From contig NZ_CP044218.1 of assembly GCF_008727715.1 (NCBI RefSeq), forward strand, positions 2,170,001 through 2,234,000: 64,000 bases of DNA, in the 5' to 3' direction. Position 1 is the stretch's first letter; each line of letters begins with the position of its first letter. Source of the stretch: Mesorhizobium terrae. Lineage in GTDB: Bacteria; Pseudomonadota; Alphaproteobacteria; Rhizobiales; Rhizobiaceae. The notes under the pieces are model-generated. The model was not told the DNA's origin and ran no database searches. It was given only the letters and a program-made list of their open reading frames with translations. The translations under genes were made by a program, and so were the position numbers. Positions 18,462 through 25,922 of this stretch are shown piece by piece.

Positions 18462-20102
18462 ATGACAAACCCCTACGCGCTGGATCTCGACAAAAATCCC
18501 GCCAATCACCAGCCGTTGACCCCGCTGTCGTTCCTGGAACGGGCGGCAAAGACCTATCCCGACCATCTAGCAATCATCCATGGCAATCAGCGCATCACCT
18601 ATCGGGATTTCTGGCGCCGCTCGCTGAAACTGGCATGGGCGCTGGCGAAGCACGGCATCGGCAAGAGCGACACGGTGACGGTGATGCTGTCGAACACCCC
18701 GCCCATGCTGGAGGCGCATTTCGGCGTGCCGATGGTGAAGGCGGTGCTGCATTCGCTCAACACCCGCCTCGATGCGGCGATCGTCGCCTTCCAGCTCGAC
18801 CATGCCGAGACCAAGGTGCTGATCGTCGACCGCGAGTTTTCCGGCGTGGTGAAGGAAGCACTGGCGCTGGCCAAGGTGAAGCCGCTGGTCATCGACTATG
18901 ACGATCCCGATTACGCGGACGATGCGCCATATCCCAAGGGCGAGCGCATCGGTTCGCTCGATTACGAGGATTTCGTCGCAAGCGGCGACGAGGATTTTTC
19001 CTGGTCGATGCCTGACGACGAATGGGACGCGATTTCGCTGAACTATACGTCCGGCACCACCGGCAATCCCAAGGGCGTCGTCTACCATCACCGGGGTGCG
19101 GCCCTGATGGCCTATGCCAATACGATCCATGCCGGCATGGGCAAGCACGCGGTTTACCTGTGGACGCTGCCGATGTTCCACTGCAATGGCTGGTGCTTTC
19201 CCTGGACACTGGCGGTGCAGGCCGGAACGCATGTCTGTCTGCGCTGGGTGCGCGCCAAGGCGATGTATGATGCCATCGCCGACCATGGCGTGACTCATCT
19301 GTGCGGCGCGCCCATCGTCATGGCGTCGCTGATCAATGCCAGGGACGAGGACAAGCGCGATTTTCCGCAGACCGTCACCTTCAATACGGCGGCCGCGCCG
19401 CCTCCGGAAGCGGTGTTGTCCGGCATGGCCGATGCCGGTTTCGCGGTCACCCATCTCTATGGCCTGACCGAGACTTATGGTCCGGCCGTCGTCAACGAAT
19501 GGCACGGCGAATGGGACATGCTGGACAAGGCGAACCGCACCGCCAGGAAGGCGCGCCAGGGCGTGCGTTACGCGGCGCTGGAGGGCCTGACCGTAATGGA
19601 CCCCGCCACCATGGAAAAGACACCCGCCGACGGCGAAACCATCGGCGAGGTGATGTTTCGCGGCAACATCGTCATGAAGGGCTATCTGAAAAACCGGAAG
19701 GCGACTGATGAAGCTTTCGCCGGTGGCTGGTTTCACTCCGGTGACCTTGGGGTCATGCATCCCGACGGCTACATCCAGTTGAAGGACCGCTCCAAGGACA
19801 TCATCATTTCCGGCGGCGAGAACATTTCATCGATCGAGGTCGAGGACGCGCTCTACAAGCATCCCGCCGTGGCTTCCTGCGGTGTGGTTGCCCGTGCCGA
19901 CGACAAATGGGGCGAGGTGCCGGTGGCCTATGTCGAGCTGAAGCCAGGCAGAACCGCGACGGAAGCCGAGATCATCGAACACTGCCGGGGCCTGCTTGCC
20001 CGCTTCAAGGTGCCGAAAGCCATCATCTTCGACGAGATTCCCAAGACCTCGACCGGCAAGATCCAGAAATTCCGGCTGCGGGAAATGGCCAAAGCCGGCT
20101 GA
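18462..20102 (+). CDS. Acyl-CoA synthetase (AMP-forming), DmdB-like
   Basis: 546 residues, adenylate-forming superfamily: the acid is adenylated with ATP and transferred to CoA. The P-loop-like motif NYTSGTTGNPKGVVYHH is near residue 190-205; YGLTETYGP is motif A5; SGGENISSIEVE starts the mobile C-terminal domain, and PKTSTGKIQKF carries the catalytic Lys near residue 535. Similarity is closest, from memory, to medium-chain and methylmercaptopropionate-type ligases, which cannot be separated by eye. GGAGGGCGGG lies just before the ATG. No DMSP-pathway partner genes are nearby. Confidence 0.9.
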   Translation: MTNPYALDLDKNPANHQPLTPLSFLERAAKTYPDHLAIIHGNQRITYRDFWRRSLKLAWALAKHGIGKSDTVTVMLSNTPPMLEAHFGVPMVKAVLHSLNTRLDAAIVAFQLDHAETKVLIVDREFSGVVKEALALAKVKPLVIDYDDPDYADDAPYPKGERIGSLDYEDFVASGDEDFSWSMPDDEWDAISLNYTSGTTGNPKGVVYHHRGAALMAYANTIHAGMGKHAVYLWTLPMFHCNGWCFPWTLAVQAGTHVCLRWVRAKAMYDAIADHGVTHLCGAPIVMASLINARDEDKRDFPQTVTFNTAAAPPPEAVLSGMADAGFAVTHLYGLTETYGPAVVNEWHGEWDMLDKANRTARKARQGVRYAALEGLTVMDPATMEKTPADGETIGEVMFRGNIVMKGYLKNRKATDEAFAGGWFHSGDLGVMHPDGYIQLKDRSKDIIISGGENISSIEVEDALYKHPAVASCGVVARADDKWGEVPVAYVELKPGRTATEAEIIEHCRGLLARFKVPKAIIFDEIPKTSTGKIQKFRLREMAKAG

Positions 20103-20127
20103 GGCCGGCCCCGTCGTCGGAAGCTGG

Positions 20128-20679
20128 TCAGGCGGCGGCCGTGCCAGCGGTTTCCCGCCTTGCGAAGATCACGACAGCGCCGCCGATCATCAGCACCGCC
20201 ATGGCGGTCAGTTCCCCGGTGTTGTGAAGGGTTGGCTTGAGGACCATGTCGGCCACCACGATGGCCATGACGATGTAGTCGAACTTGCCAAAGCGCAGGG
20301 TGCGTCGCCCGAGCGCGACCGCCGCGGGGGTGATCCCGTCGCGGGCGAGCATAGCGGCGATTTTCTGGGTCCAAGGCTTGAGGACGAAGGTGCCGGTGAC
20401 GAAGGCAGCGGCGTAGCCGCATAACCCGATGATCACCCACAGCTCCGAAAAGCCGGTCCACACCGACGTCATGATCAAGCCGGAGACCAATGTCGCCAGC
20501 GATGACGGCATGAACAACAGCTTGCCGAGCTTCGCCGTGGCCTTGAGCAGGGCCATCAACGTTTCCTGATCGTTGGCGCGATCGGCGAGCGTCCCCACAA
20601 GGATCATGGTGAAGCCGCCGCCGACCCAGATCGTGGCGGCAACGACATGCAACAGTTTTACGATCGGGTACCAGTCCAT
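20128..20679 (-). CDS. DUF2269-family membrane protein
   Basis: 183 residues with about four or five membrane helices. The opening MDWYPIVKLLHVVAATIWVGG, with a conserved His and Trp, is typical of DUF2269-like proteins and of small haem-related membrane proteins; Arg/Lys-rich loops separate the helices. The function is not established. It lies 26 bases downstream of the small oxidase-like gene on the same strand, and the pair is probably one transcript. The ATG at 20677-20679 is chosen over longer in-frame starts. Confidence 0.82.
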   Translation of the reverse strand: MDWYPIVKLLHVVAATIWVGGGFTMILVGTLADRANDQETLMALLKATAKLGKLLFMPSSLATLVSGLIMTSVWTGFSELWVIIGLCGYAAAFVTGTFVLKPWTQKIAAMLARDGITPAAVALGRRTLRFGKFDYIVMAIVVADMVLKPTLHNTGELTAMAVLMIGGAVVIFARRETAGTAAA

Positions 20680-20705
20680 CGGTCTCTGTCTCCAGGCATG
20701 GCGGA

Positions 20706-21083
20706 TCAGGTTTTGCGGATGACGGGCCAGGCAATGACGGCGAACAGAAGCATGCCGGCATAAAAGAGGATCGAGAACATGCCGACCAGCGGCTCGATCG
20801 CGGTTTTTCCCGCCAGCAGGAGATAGAGCGTCACCATCAGGCCCGCTCCGCTCACCGCTGTCAGCCAGAAATGGATATTGGCCAGCCTCGTTTGCCCGGC
20901 GGCGGGGAACAGGTGGTAGAAAAACGCGAAGACCGCCGATGTCAGCCATCCCGCCACCAGCGCATGCGCATGGACGGGCATCTCGGTGTGATCCTGGCTG
21001 ATCGCCATCTGCAGGCCCAATGCCATGCCGCACAGCGCATAGATGATGGCAAGCACGAAGAAGTTCCTGGCCACGCCTTGCAT
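20706..21083 (-). CDS. Small membrane protein related to cytochrome oxidase subunit I
   Basis: 125 residues with four membrane helices. The segment MPVHAHALVAGWLTSAVFAFFYHLFP has His residues spaced like those that bind haem in cytochrome oxidase/NorB subunit I, but the protein is only a fragment-sized version of that family. Such short proteins are widespread in rhizobia and are often labelled cytochrome oxidase; a redox or haem-binding role is inference. The ATG at 21081-21083 is preferred. The DUF2269 gene follows after 26 bases. Confidence 0.75.
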   Translation of the reverse strand: MQGVARNFFVLAIIYALCGMALGLQMAISQDHTEMPVHAHALVAGWLTSAVFAFFYHLFPAAGQTRLANIHFWLTAVSGAGLMVTLYLLLAGKTAIEPLVGMFSILFYAGMLLFAVIAWPVIRKT

Positions 21084-21336
21084 TGAAGTTCCCACTTCCG
21101 GTTCAGCGCGACCGTCGTTGCGGTCACGATCGAGTGAGTAAACGCGCGAGATGCCAGCTTTCATCCCGGATCGAGTTGTGGCCAGTCTCCAAGGCCGACT
21201 TGAAAGCGGTGAACCGGTTCGAAGATGAGAACAAGGTCTCGCGACTTTTTCAGGTGGCGCCAGGCATCTCAAGCACCTCGATGCTGTGCTGATACGGCAC
21301 ACTCGGCAGTCGTCCCTTAAAAAATTTCACCCCTTG

Positions 21337-21351
21337 TTAAGGGTTCATTAA
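21337..21351. promoter_or_regulatory. CtrA box ahead of a candidate small RNA
   Basis: TTAA-GGGTTCA-TTAA, an exact CtrA consensus. A TACTAT -10-like element (21366-21371) follows 14 bases after the box, so the box covers the -35 position, as at CtrA-activated promoters. No coding gene follows for almost 300 bases; the transcript would instead be the small RNA ending near 21472. Confidence 0.7.
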
Positions 21352-21375
21352 GCTTTACGAGCGTTTACTATGCAT

Positions 21376-21472
21376 ATCCAGTGATCTGGATTCTTACCGA
21401 GTGGTTGGAGCCACTTTGTTTGACGCCTCCCTGTTAAACTCCTGAGAGCCGCCTCATCGCGGCTCTTTTTTT
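21376..21472 (+). ncRNA. Candidate CtrA-activated small RNA with anti-SD loop
   Basis: A ~95-base segment with four consecutive hairpins and no ORF. Hairpin 1 pairs ATCCAG with CTGGAT (21376-21391). Hairpin 2 pairs AGTGG with CCACT (21400-21415). Hairpin 3 pairs GTTTGAC with GTTAAAC (21418-21439, one G-U pair) and shows the loop GCCTCCCT, whose CCTCC mimics the 16S anti-Shine-Dalgarno. ACTCC then lies unpaired before a strong terminator. It begins near +7 from the -10 of a CtrA-box promoter. The design resembles trans-acting sRNAs such as Sinorhizobium GspR (recalled, not searched), so it could block translation of cell-cycle mRNAs. Expression is not proven. Confidence 0.6.
21445..21472 (+). 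terminator. Intrinsic terminator of the candidate small RNA
   Basis: Perfect stem AGAGCCGC (21445-21452) with GCGGCTCT (21459-21466), loop CTCATC, then seven T. No annotated gene upstream on this strand needs it, which supports a short independent transcript. Confidence 0.8.
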
Positions 21473-21511
21473 ATCTGGCAAACAGGTGGGTCGATAGACG
21501 AGAAGCTGTCG

Positions 21512-21526
21512 TTAACCGTTTGTTAA
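21512..21526. promoter_or_regulatory. CtrA box upstream of the DUF1465 gene
   Basis: TTAA-CCGTTTG-TTAA, an exact CtrA consensus, 118 bases upstream of ATG 21644 and 40 bases after the small-RNA terminator. No convincing -10 was picked out. Confidence 0.65.
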
Positions 21527-21643
21527 ACATGTGCTTGCCTTGCGCGAAGTCCGGGCGCATTTTCTTAGCCACTGTCATATAGGCTTGGAAACCGGCGGCA
21601 TGACGCCGATTCGGCCGGAAGAATGCGAATACGGAACCAGGAA

Positions 21644-22174
21644 ATGAGCGAGCCTTCTAAGGAAAGCGCGAACACGATCAAGCTGGCCGAGCGAAGGGTT
21701 TTCTCGCAGTCGTTCAAGCCGCTCTATGACGAGGGCATGGGGCTGGTCGAGCGCACGGCCGAGTATCTCGACGGCAAGGGCCGGCTTGAAGCGAAGAAGC
21801 TTTCGCGGCTCGGCGCGACGCTTTACGCAGCTGAATCGATGCGGCTGACGACAAGGCTGATGCAGATCGCTTCGTGGCTCCTCCTGCAGCGCGCGGCCAA
21901 TTCCGGCGAGATGACGCGTGACCAGGTTGCGTCGGAAAAATCCAAGGTTCGGCTGGATACAGCGTCCGCCCATAGCGAAGCCGCGGGCTGGAGCGAACTG
22001 CCCGACGACTTCCTCGATCTCGTCAACCGCTCGCTGCGCCTGCAGTCGCTGGTGCGCCGCATGGACGAAGAGATCTATGGCGGCGCCACGTTGCCGCCGC
22101 AGCCGGCCAACCGCCGTTCCAACCCGGTTTCCGACCAGATCACTCTGCTCAAGACGGCTTTTGCGGGCGGCTGA
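21644..22174 (+). CDS. DUF1465-family protein
   Basis: 176 residues, mostly helical and soluble, with no signal peptide or membrane segment. The conserved core runs from TIKLAERRVFSQSFKPLYDEGM through LDGKGRLEAKKLSRLG and the helix SMRLTTRLMQIASWLLLQRA to LPDDFLDLVNRSLRLQSLVRRMD. The family is found mainly in alphaproteobacteria, and its role is not established to my knowledge. A longer ATG at 21623 adds seven residues; 21644 is preferred for its GGAA spacing. An exact CtrA box upstream suggests timing by the cell cycle (inference). Confidence 0.82.
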   Translation: MSEPSKESANTIKLAERRVFSQSFKPLYDEGMGLVERTAEYLDGKGRLEAKKLSRLGATLYAAESMRLTTRLMQIASWLLLQRAANSGEMTRDQVASEKSKVRLDTASAHSEAAGWSELPDDFLDLVNRSLRLQSLVRRMDEEIYGGATLPPQPANRRSNPVSDQITLLKTAFAGG

Positions 22175-22270
22175 GCCGGGACTTCCCCAGGTCGTCGTCC
22201 TGTCGCACTTGCGTTTCTGGTTTGTTCACATTTTGCTGGCATCGCTCTGCGCGAAAGGTAGACTTCGCGC

Positions 22271-22780
22271 ATGGGGGAAACGATTCGCATCATCGGCATC
22301 GACCCGGGGCTTCGGCGCACCGGCTGGGGCATCGTGGAAAGCCTTGGCAATTCGCTGCGCTTCGTCGCTGCAGGAACCGTGCGCTCCGACGACAAGGCAG
22401 CTTTGGCGGCACGGCTGTGCCAGCTGCATGACGGGCTGGCCGAGGTGCTGCATCGGGCGATGCCGCATGAGGCAGCTGTCGAACAGACCTTCGTCAACAA
22501 GGATGCGTCGGCGACGCTGAAGCTCGGCCAGGCGCGCGGCATCGCCATGCTGGTGCCGGCCCGCGCCGGGCTGGTGGTGGCCGAATATGCGCCCAACGCC
22601 GTCAAGAAGGCGGTGATCGGCGTCGGCCATGGCGACAAGAAGCAGATCCACATGATGGTGAAGGTGCTTTTGCCCAAGGCGGCCTTCGACACGGACGATG
22701 CCGCCGACGCTCTGGCAATCGCCATCTGCCATGCGCATCACCGGCAGAGCATGGCCTATCGCATGGCTATGGCCGGATAG
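22271..22780 (+). CDS. ruvC: Crossover junction endodeoxyribonuclease RuvC
   Basis: Cuts Holliday junctions at the end of homologous recombination, acting with RuvAB. 169 residues with the RNase H-like fold. The catalytic acids fit the E. coli pattern: Asp11 in [11 protein letters not shown], Glu71 in VEQTF, and Asp143 and Asp146 in [11 protein letters not shown]. ruvA normally follows closely, but here a vapBC pair lies between. The cognate yebC, often next to ruvC, is instead at 55.1-55.9 kb. Confidence 0.97.
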   Translation: MGETIRIIGIDPGLRRTGWGIVESLGNSLRFVAAGTVRSDDKAALAARLCQLHDGLAEVLHRAMPHEAAVEQTFVNKDASATLKLGQARGIAMLVPARAGLVVAEYAPNAVKKAVIGVGHGDKKQIHMMVKVLLPKAAFDTDDAADALAIAICHAHHRQSMAYRMAMAG

Positions 22781-22836
22781 GCCACAACAGTCACCCGAAC
22801 GACTTTGTTCTTGACTTGTTCTCATTCTGTCGCTAG

Positions 22837-22857
22837 GTAATACTGTAGAGGTATTAC
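22837..22857. promoter_or_regulatory. Operator and promoter of the vapBC pair
   Basis: Perfect inverted repeat GTAATAC (22837-22843), 7-base spacer, GTATTAC (22851-22857), ending one base before the antitoxin ATG. The left arm carries a TAATAC -10, with TTGTTC 16 bases upstream (22816-22821) as -35. GAGG inside the repeat serves as the Shine-Dalgarno. This is the expected place for VapB autorepression. Confidence 0.65.
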
Positions 22858-22858
22858 A

Positions 22859-23101
22859 ATGCGCGTTACGGAAAAGGGCCAGGTCACGATCCCGAAGAAC
22901 ATTCGCCGGAAACTCGGCATTGTCGCGGGGACCGAGGTCGAGTTCAATCTGCAGGACGGTAGCGCGCTTATGCGCCCTGTTTCGGCGACCGACGTCGAGC
23001 GAGAGGTTGCCGAGTTCATGGCTCATATCCGTCGTCACAAGGGGACGATGGATCTCGGGGGGATGACCGGGGACGAATTCTTCAAACTCCTGAGAGATTG
23101 A
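22859..23101 (+). CDS. vapB: AbrB/SpoVT-type antitoxin (VapB)
   Basis: 80 residues. Residues 1-45 form a swapped-hairpin AbrB/SpoVT DNA-binding domain (VTEKGQVTIPKNIRRKLGI). Residues ~45-80 are the charged tail that should wrap the toxin (EREVAEFMAHIRRHKG, then GDEFFKLLRD). It should neutralise the following PIN toxin and repress the promoter at the inverted repeat touching its start codon. Its stop TGA overlaps the toxin ATG (TGATG), so translation is coupled. Confidence 0.88.
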   Translation: MRVTEKGQVTIPKNIRRKLGIVAGTEVEFNLQDGSALMRPVSATDVEREVAEFMAHIRRHKGTMDLGGMTGDEFFKLLRD

Positions 23102-23529
23102 TGGCGACGCTCGTCGATACCAACGTCCTGATCGATCTCTTCGACGCGGGCAGTTCATGGGAGGACTGGTCGATCCATACGATTGAGCGGCTTCGGTCGG
23201 AGGGTCCCATCATCGTCAACCAGGTCGTCTATGCCGAGATGGCAGCCGGCTTTGCGAGCGAAGCAGCGCTGGAAACGGCGCTGTCGCCGTCGCGCTTCCT
23301 CAGGGAAGATTTGCCCTGGGAGGCTGCATTCGCTGCTGGTCATGCATTTCTGGCTTATCGCCGCGGCGGTGGGGCGAAACGCTCGCCCTTGCCGGATTTC
23401 TATATCGGCGCGCATGCAGCCATACGCGGGTATTCGCTTCTAACCCGCGACCAGGACCGCTATCGGGCCTACTTCCCGCTGCTGCGGATCGTCTCTCCAG
23501 AAACCCATCCAATGGGGAGCAACAGATGA
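23101..23529 (+). CDS. vapC: PIN-domain ribonuclease toxin (VapC)
   Basis: 142 residues, one PIN domain. The acidic Mg2+-binding residues are visible: Asp6 ([11 protein letters not shown]), Glu46 (VVYAEMAAG), Asp99 ([10 protein letters not shown]) and Asp117 (LLTRDQDRY). The VapC family cleaves RNA, often initiator tRNA or 23S rRNA; the target here is unknown. ATG 23101 is chosen over the preceding TTG 23098 for its overlap with the vapB stop. The stop TGA shares ATGA with the ruvA start, so ruvA translation is coupled to the toxin gene. All catalytic residues are intact, so the toxin should be active. Confidence 0.88.
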   Translation: MATLVDTNVLIDLFDAGSSWEDWSIHTIERLRSEGPIIVNQVVYAEMAAGFASEAALETALSPSRFLREDLPWEAAFAAGHAFLAYRRGGGAKRSPLPDFYIGAHAAIRGYSLLTRDQDRYRAYFPLLRIVSPETHPMGSNR

Positions 23530-24146
23530 TCGGCAAGTTGAAAGGCACGCTGGACGAGATCGAGGAGGATCATTGCCTCGTCGACGTGCATGGCGTGGGT
23601 TACGTCGCCTATTGTTCGGCACGCACGCTGTCGGCGCTGCCGGGGCCTGGCGAAGCGGTCGTGCTTCATATCGAAACCTATGTGCGCGAGGACATGATCC
23701 GCCTCTATGGTTTCCAGACCGCGCTGGAGCGCGAATGGTTCCGTCTGCTGATGAGCAATGTCCAGGGTGTCGGCGCCAAGGTTGCGCTGGCCATCCTGTC
23801 GACGCTGTCGCCATCCGATCTCGCCAATGCGATCACGCTGCGCGACATCGCCATGGTGTCGCGGGCACCGGGGGTCGGCAAGAAGGTGGCCGAGCGCATC
23901 GTCACCGAATTGAAGACCAAGGCGCCGGCCTTTGCCGGTGAAGCTTCCGGCACGATCGGGCTGAAGCAGGAGTTGGGCGAAGGCGTGGCGGCCGCTCCGG
24001 TCGCCGATGCTGTCTCGGCGCTGACCAATCTCGGCTATTCGCGCGACGTTGCCGCCAATGCTGTGGCCGCGGCTCTGAAGAGCGCCGGCGATGGTGCCGA
24101 TTCCGCCAAGCTGATCCGGTTTGGGCTGAAGGAGCTGGCGCGGTGA
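23526..24146 (+). CDS. ruvA: Holliday junction DNA helicase subunit RuvA
   Basis: 206 residues. Binds the four-way junction as a tetramer and loads RuvB. Residues 1-65 are the OB fold ([26 protein letters not shown]), then two helix-hairpin-helix motifs ([18 protein letters not shown] and [16 protein letters not shown]), a Gly/Glu linker, and the C-terminal RuvB-binding domain ([16 protein letters not shown]). Its ATG overlaps the vapC stop by four bases. ruvB follows after 43 bases. Confidence 0.97.
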   Translation: MIGKLKGTLDEIEEDHCLVDVHGVGYVAYCSARTLSALPGPGEAVVLHIETYVREDMIRLYGFQTALEREWFRLLMSNVQGVGAKVALAILSTLSPSDLANAITLRDIAMVSRAPGVGKKVAERIVTELKTKAPAFAGEASGTIGLKQELGEGVAAAPVADAVSALTNLGYSRDVAANAVAAALKSAGDGADSAKLIRFGLKELAR

Positions 24147-24189
24147 CGCACCGCTTGTTCAGGCCCGGACGCTATGCGAGGAGAGGGGC

Positions 24190-25230
24190 ATGACCACCGC
24201 CCCCCGTCTCATCTCTTCCGAAAAGCGCGGCGAGGATGCCGACCAGACGTTGCGTCCTCAGGTGCTGGACGATTTTGTCGGCCAGGCAGCGGCACGCGCC
24301 AACCTGAAGGTCTTCATTGAAGCGGCCAAGGGGCGCGGCGACGCGCTCGATCACGTCCTGTTCGTCGGTCCGCCGGGGTTGGGCAAGACGACGCTGGCGC
24401 AAATCATGGCGCGCGAGATGGGGGTCAATTTCCGCTCGACCTCGGGCCCGGTCATTGCGAAGGCTGGAGATCTCGCCGCGCTGCTCACCAATCTGGAAGA
24501 CCGCGACGTTCTCTTCATCGACGAAATCCATCGGCTGAGCCCGGCCGTGGAAGAAATCCTCTACCCGGCGATGGAGGATTTCCAGCTCGACCTGATCATT
24601 GGCGAGGGGCCGGCGGCGCGCTCGGTCAAGATCGACCTTGCCCGCTTCACGCTGGTGGCCGCCACCACGCGGCTTGGACTCATTACCAACCCGCTGCGCG
24701 ACCGTTTCGGCATTCCGGTGCGGCTGAATTTCTACACGGTCGATGAACTGGAGCTGATCGTGCGGCGCGGCGCGCGCATTCTCGGCATGCCGATTGGCGA
24801 TGACGGGGCCGTGGAGATTGCGCGGCGCGCTCGTGGCACGCCGCGCATCGCGGGACGCCTTTTGCGTCGTGTGCGCGATTTCGCTTCCGTTGCCGGCGCT
24901 GAGACCGTGTCGCGCAAGGTCGCCGACGATGCGCTGTCCAGGCTGGAGGTGGATGCACTCGGCCTCGATCAGCTCGACCGGCGCTATCTGTCCATGATCG
25001 CCATGAATTTCGGCGGCGGGCCGGTCGGCATCGAGACGATCGCGGCCGGGCTTTCCGAGCCGCGCGATGCCATCGAGGACATCATCGAGCCTTACCTGAT
25101 CCAGCAGGGCTTCATCATGCGCACACCACGTGGGCGCGTGCTGACAGCCAATGCCTGGAAACATCTCGGCCTAGAAGTGCCGCGCGAATTGAACCAGCAG
25201 CAGATCAATCTCTTCCAGGAAGAGGATTAA
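24190..25230 (+). CDS. ruvB: Holliday junction branch-migration ATPase RuvB
   Basis: 346 residues, AAA+ motor that drives branch migration. Walker [10 protein letters not shown] starts at residue 60; Walker B is LFIDEIHR with Asp111/Glu112; the sensor 1 segment is [25 protein letters not shown] holds the arginine finger. The C-terminal winged helix ends [20 protein letters not shown]. Last gene of the ruv unit; the next gene is convergent and belongs to a lower-GC cassette. Confidence 0.97.
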   Translation: MTTAPRLISSEKRGEDADQTLRPQVLDDFVGQAAARANLKVFIEAAKGRGDALDHVLFVGPPGLGKTTLAQIMAREMGVNFRSTSGPVIAKAGDLAALLTNLEDRDVLFIDEIHRLSPAVEEILYPAMEDFQLDLIIGEGPAARSVKIDLARFTLVAATTRLGLITNPLRDRFGIPVRLNFYTVDELELIVRRGARILGMPIGDDGAVEIARRARGTPRIAGRLLRRVRDFASVAGAETVSRKVADDALSRLEVDALGLDQLDRRYLSMIAMNFGGGPVGIETIAAGLSEPRDAIEDIIEPYLIQQGFIMRTPRGRVLTANAWKHLGLEVPRELNQQQINLFQEED

Positions 25231-25241
25231 GGCGTCCGCGC

Positions 25242-25922
25242 CTATGTAACCTGTTCCACCGGGAACGGCGTTGGCTCCCAGATGCGGGCAAACCCTTTCG
25301 GCAACTTGGCGATGCGCATTGTTTCCCAGGCCGCGAGTTGGCGCGCAATGCCGGCCCGGTCGCCTCTGTCCAGCAAGGGGCCAAGTGGTTCGACAACCGA
25401 GGCTATTTCCGCTTCGGCGAAGCCCGGGATACACCAAAGCGAGCGGCCGTTTCGAAGATCGTCCAGTTTGGCGCGAGCCGCCTCAAGGTCACCACGCGCG
25501 GCATGGAGCGAGACACCGCGCAATTCGTCGATTTCGAAGTCCCTATACTTTAGCGGCTTCGTCGCCAGATATGCGACCATGTCATCGAGGGTTTCCATAC
25601 TGCGAAAGAGGGGGAGAATATCCCGTTCGATCTGCGCCATGAATTGGGCAGGGGTTTCCGGGTCGGCCCACCTGAATAGCCCGGGCGTGTCCCGGTCTAT
25701 GCGATCTCCCCAATTCAATGGAAAGCGCCCTATCGGCTCGCAGAAGTGGGTCACAGCCCATTGCGGGACAAAGTAGCTGTCATGATCCCAACTTAAAATA
25801 ACAATGCCGCGAAGCAGATGTCTGATGGGTTTCATCACAAGCCAGCGTCCAATCAACTCTACGTCGGAATGTCGCTTGAGGAGCGGCACAAGGTGACGCC
25901 TAATCATTTGGGAGGCGGTCAT
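25242..25922 (-). CDS. Hypothetical partner of the nuclease-like protein (candidate immunity protein)
   Basis: 226 residues, soluble, with no signal peptide or membrane segment. I do not recognise the family. The N-terminal half has Trp/Phe/Pro-rich patches (WDHDSYFVPQWAVTHF, FPLNWGDRID) and the C-terminal half is a run of helices (GDLEAARAKLDDLRNGRSLW). Its ATG overlaps the stop of the upstream gene by four bases (ATGA), so the pair is made together. Position and coupling are those of an immunity or accessory protein for the nuclease-like product; that role is inference. It ends 12 bases from the convergent ruvB stop. Confidence 0.75.
   Translation of the reverse strand: MTASQMIRRHLVPLLKRHSDVELIGRWLVMKPIRHLLRGIVILSWDHDSYFVPQWAVTHFCEPIGRFPLNWGDRIDRDTPGLFRWADPETPAQFMAQIERDILPLFRSMETLDDMVAYLATKPLKYRDFEIDELRGVSLHAARGDLEAARAKLDDLRNGRSLWCIPGFAEAEIASVVEPLGPLLDRGDRAGIARQLAAWETMRIAKLPKGFARIWEPTPFPVEQVT

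Noticed and set aside
18462..20102. DMSP demethylation pathway (dmdB)
   Set aside because: The ligase resembles DmdB-type enzymes, but dmdA, dmdC and dmdD partners are not nearby, so only acyl-CoA synthetase is called.
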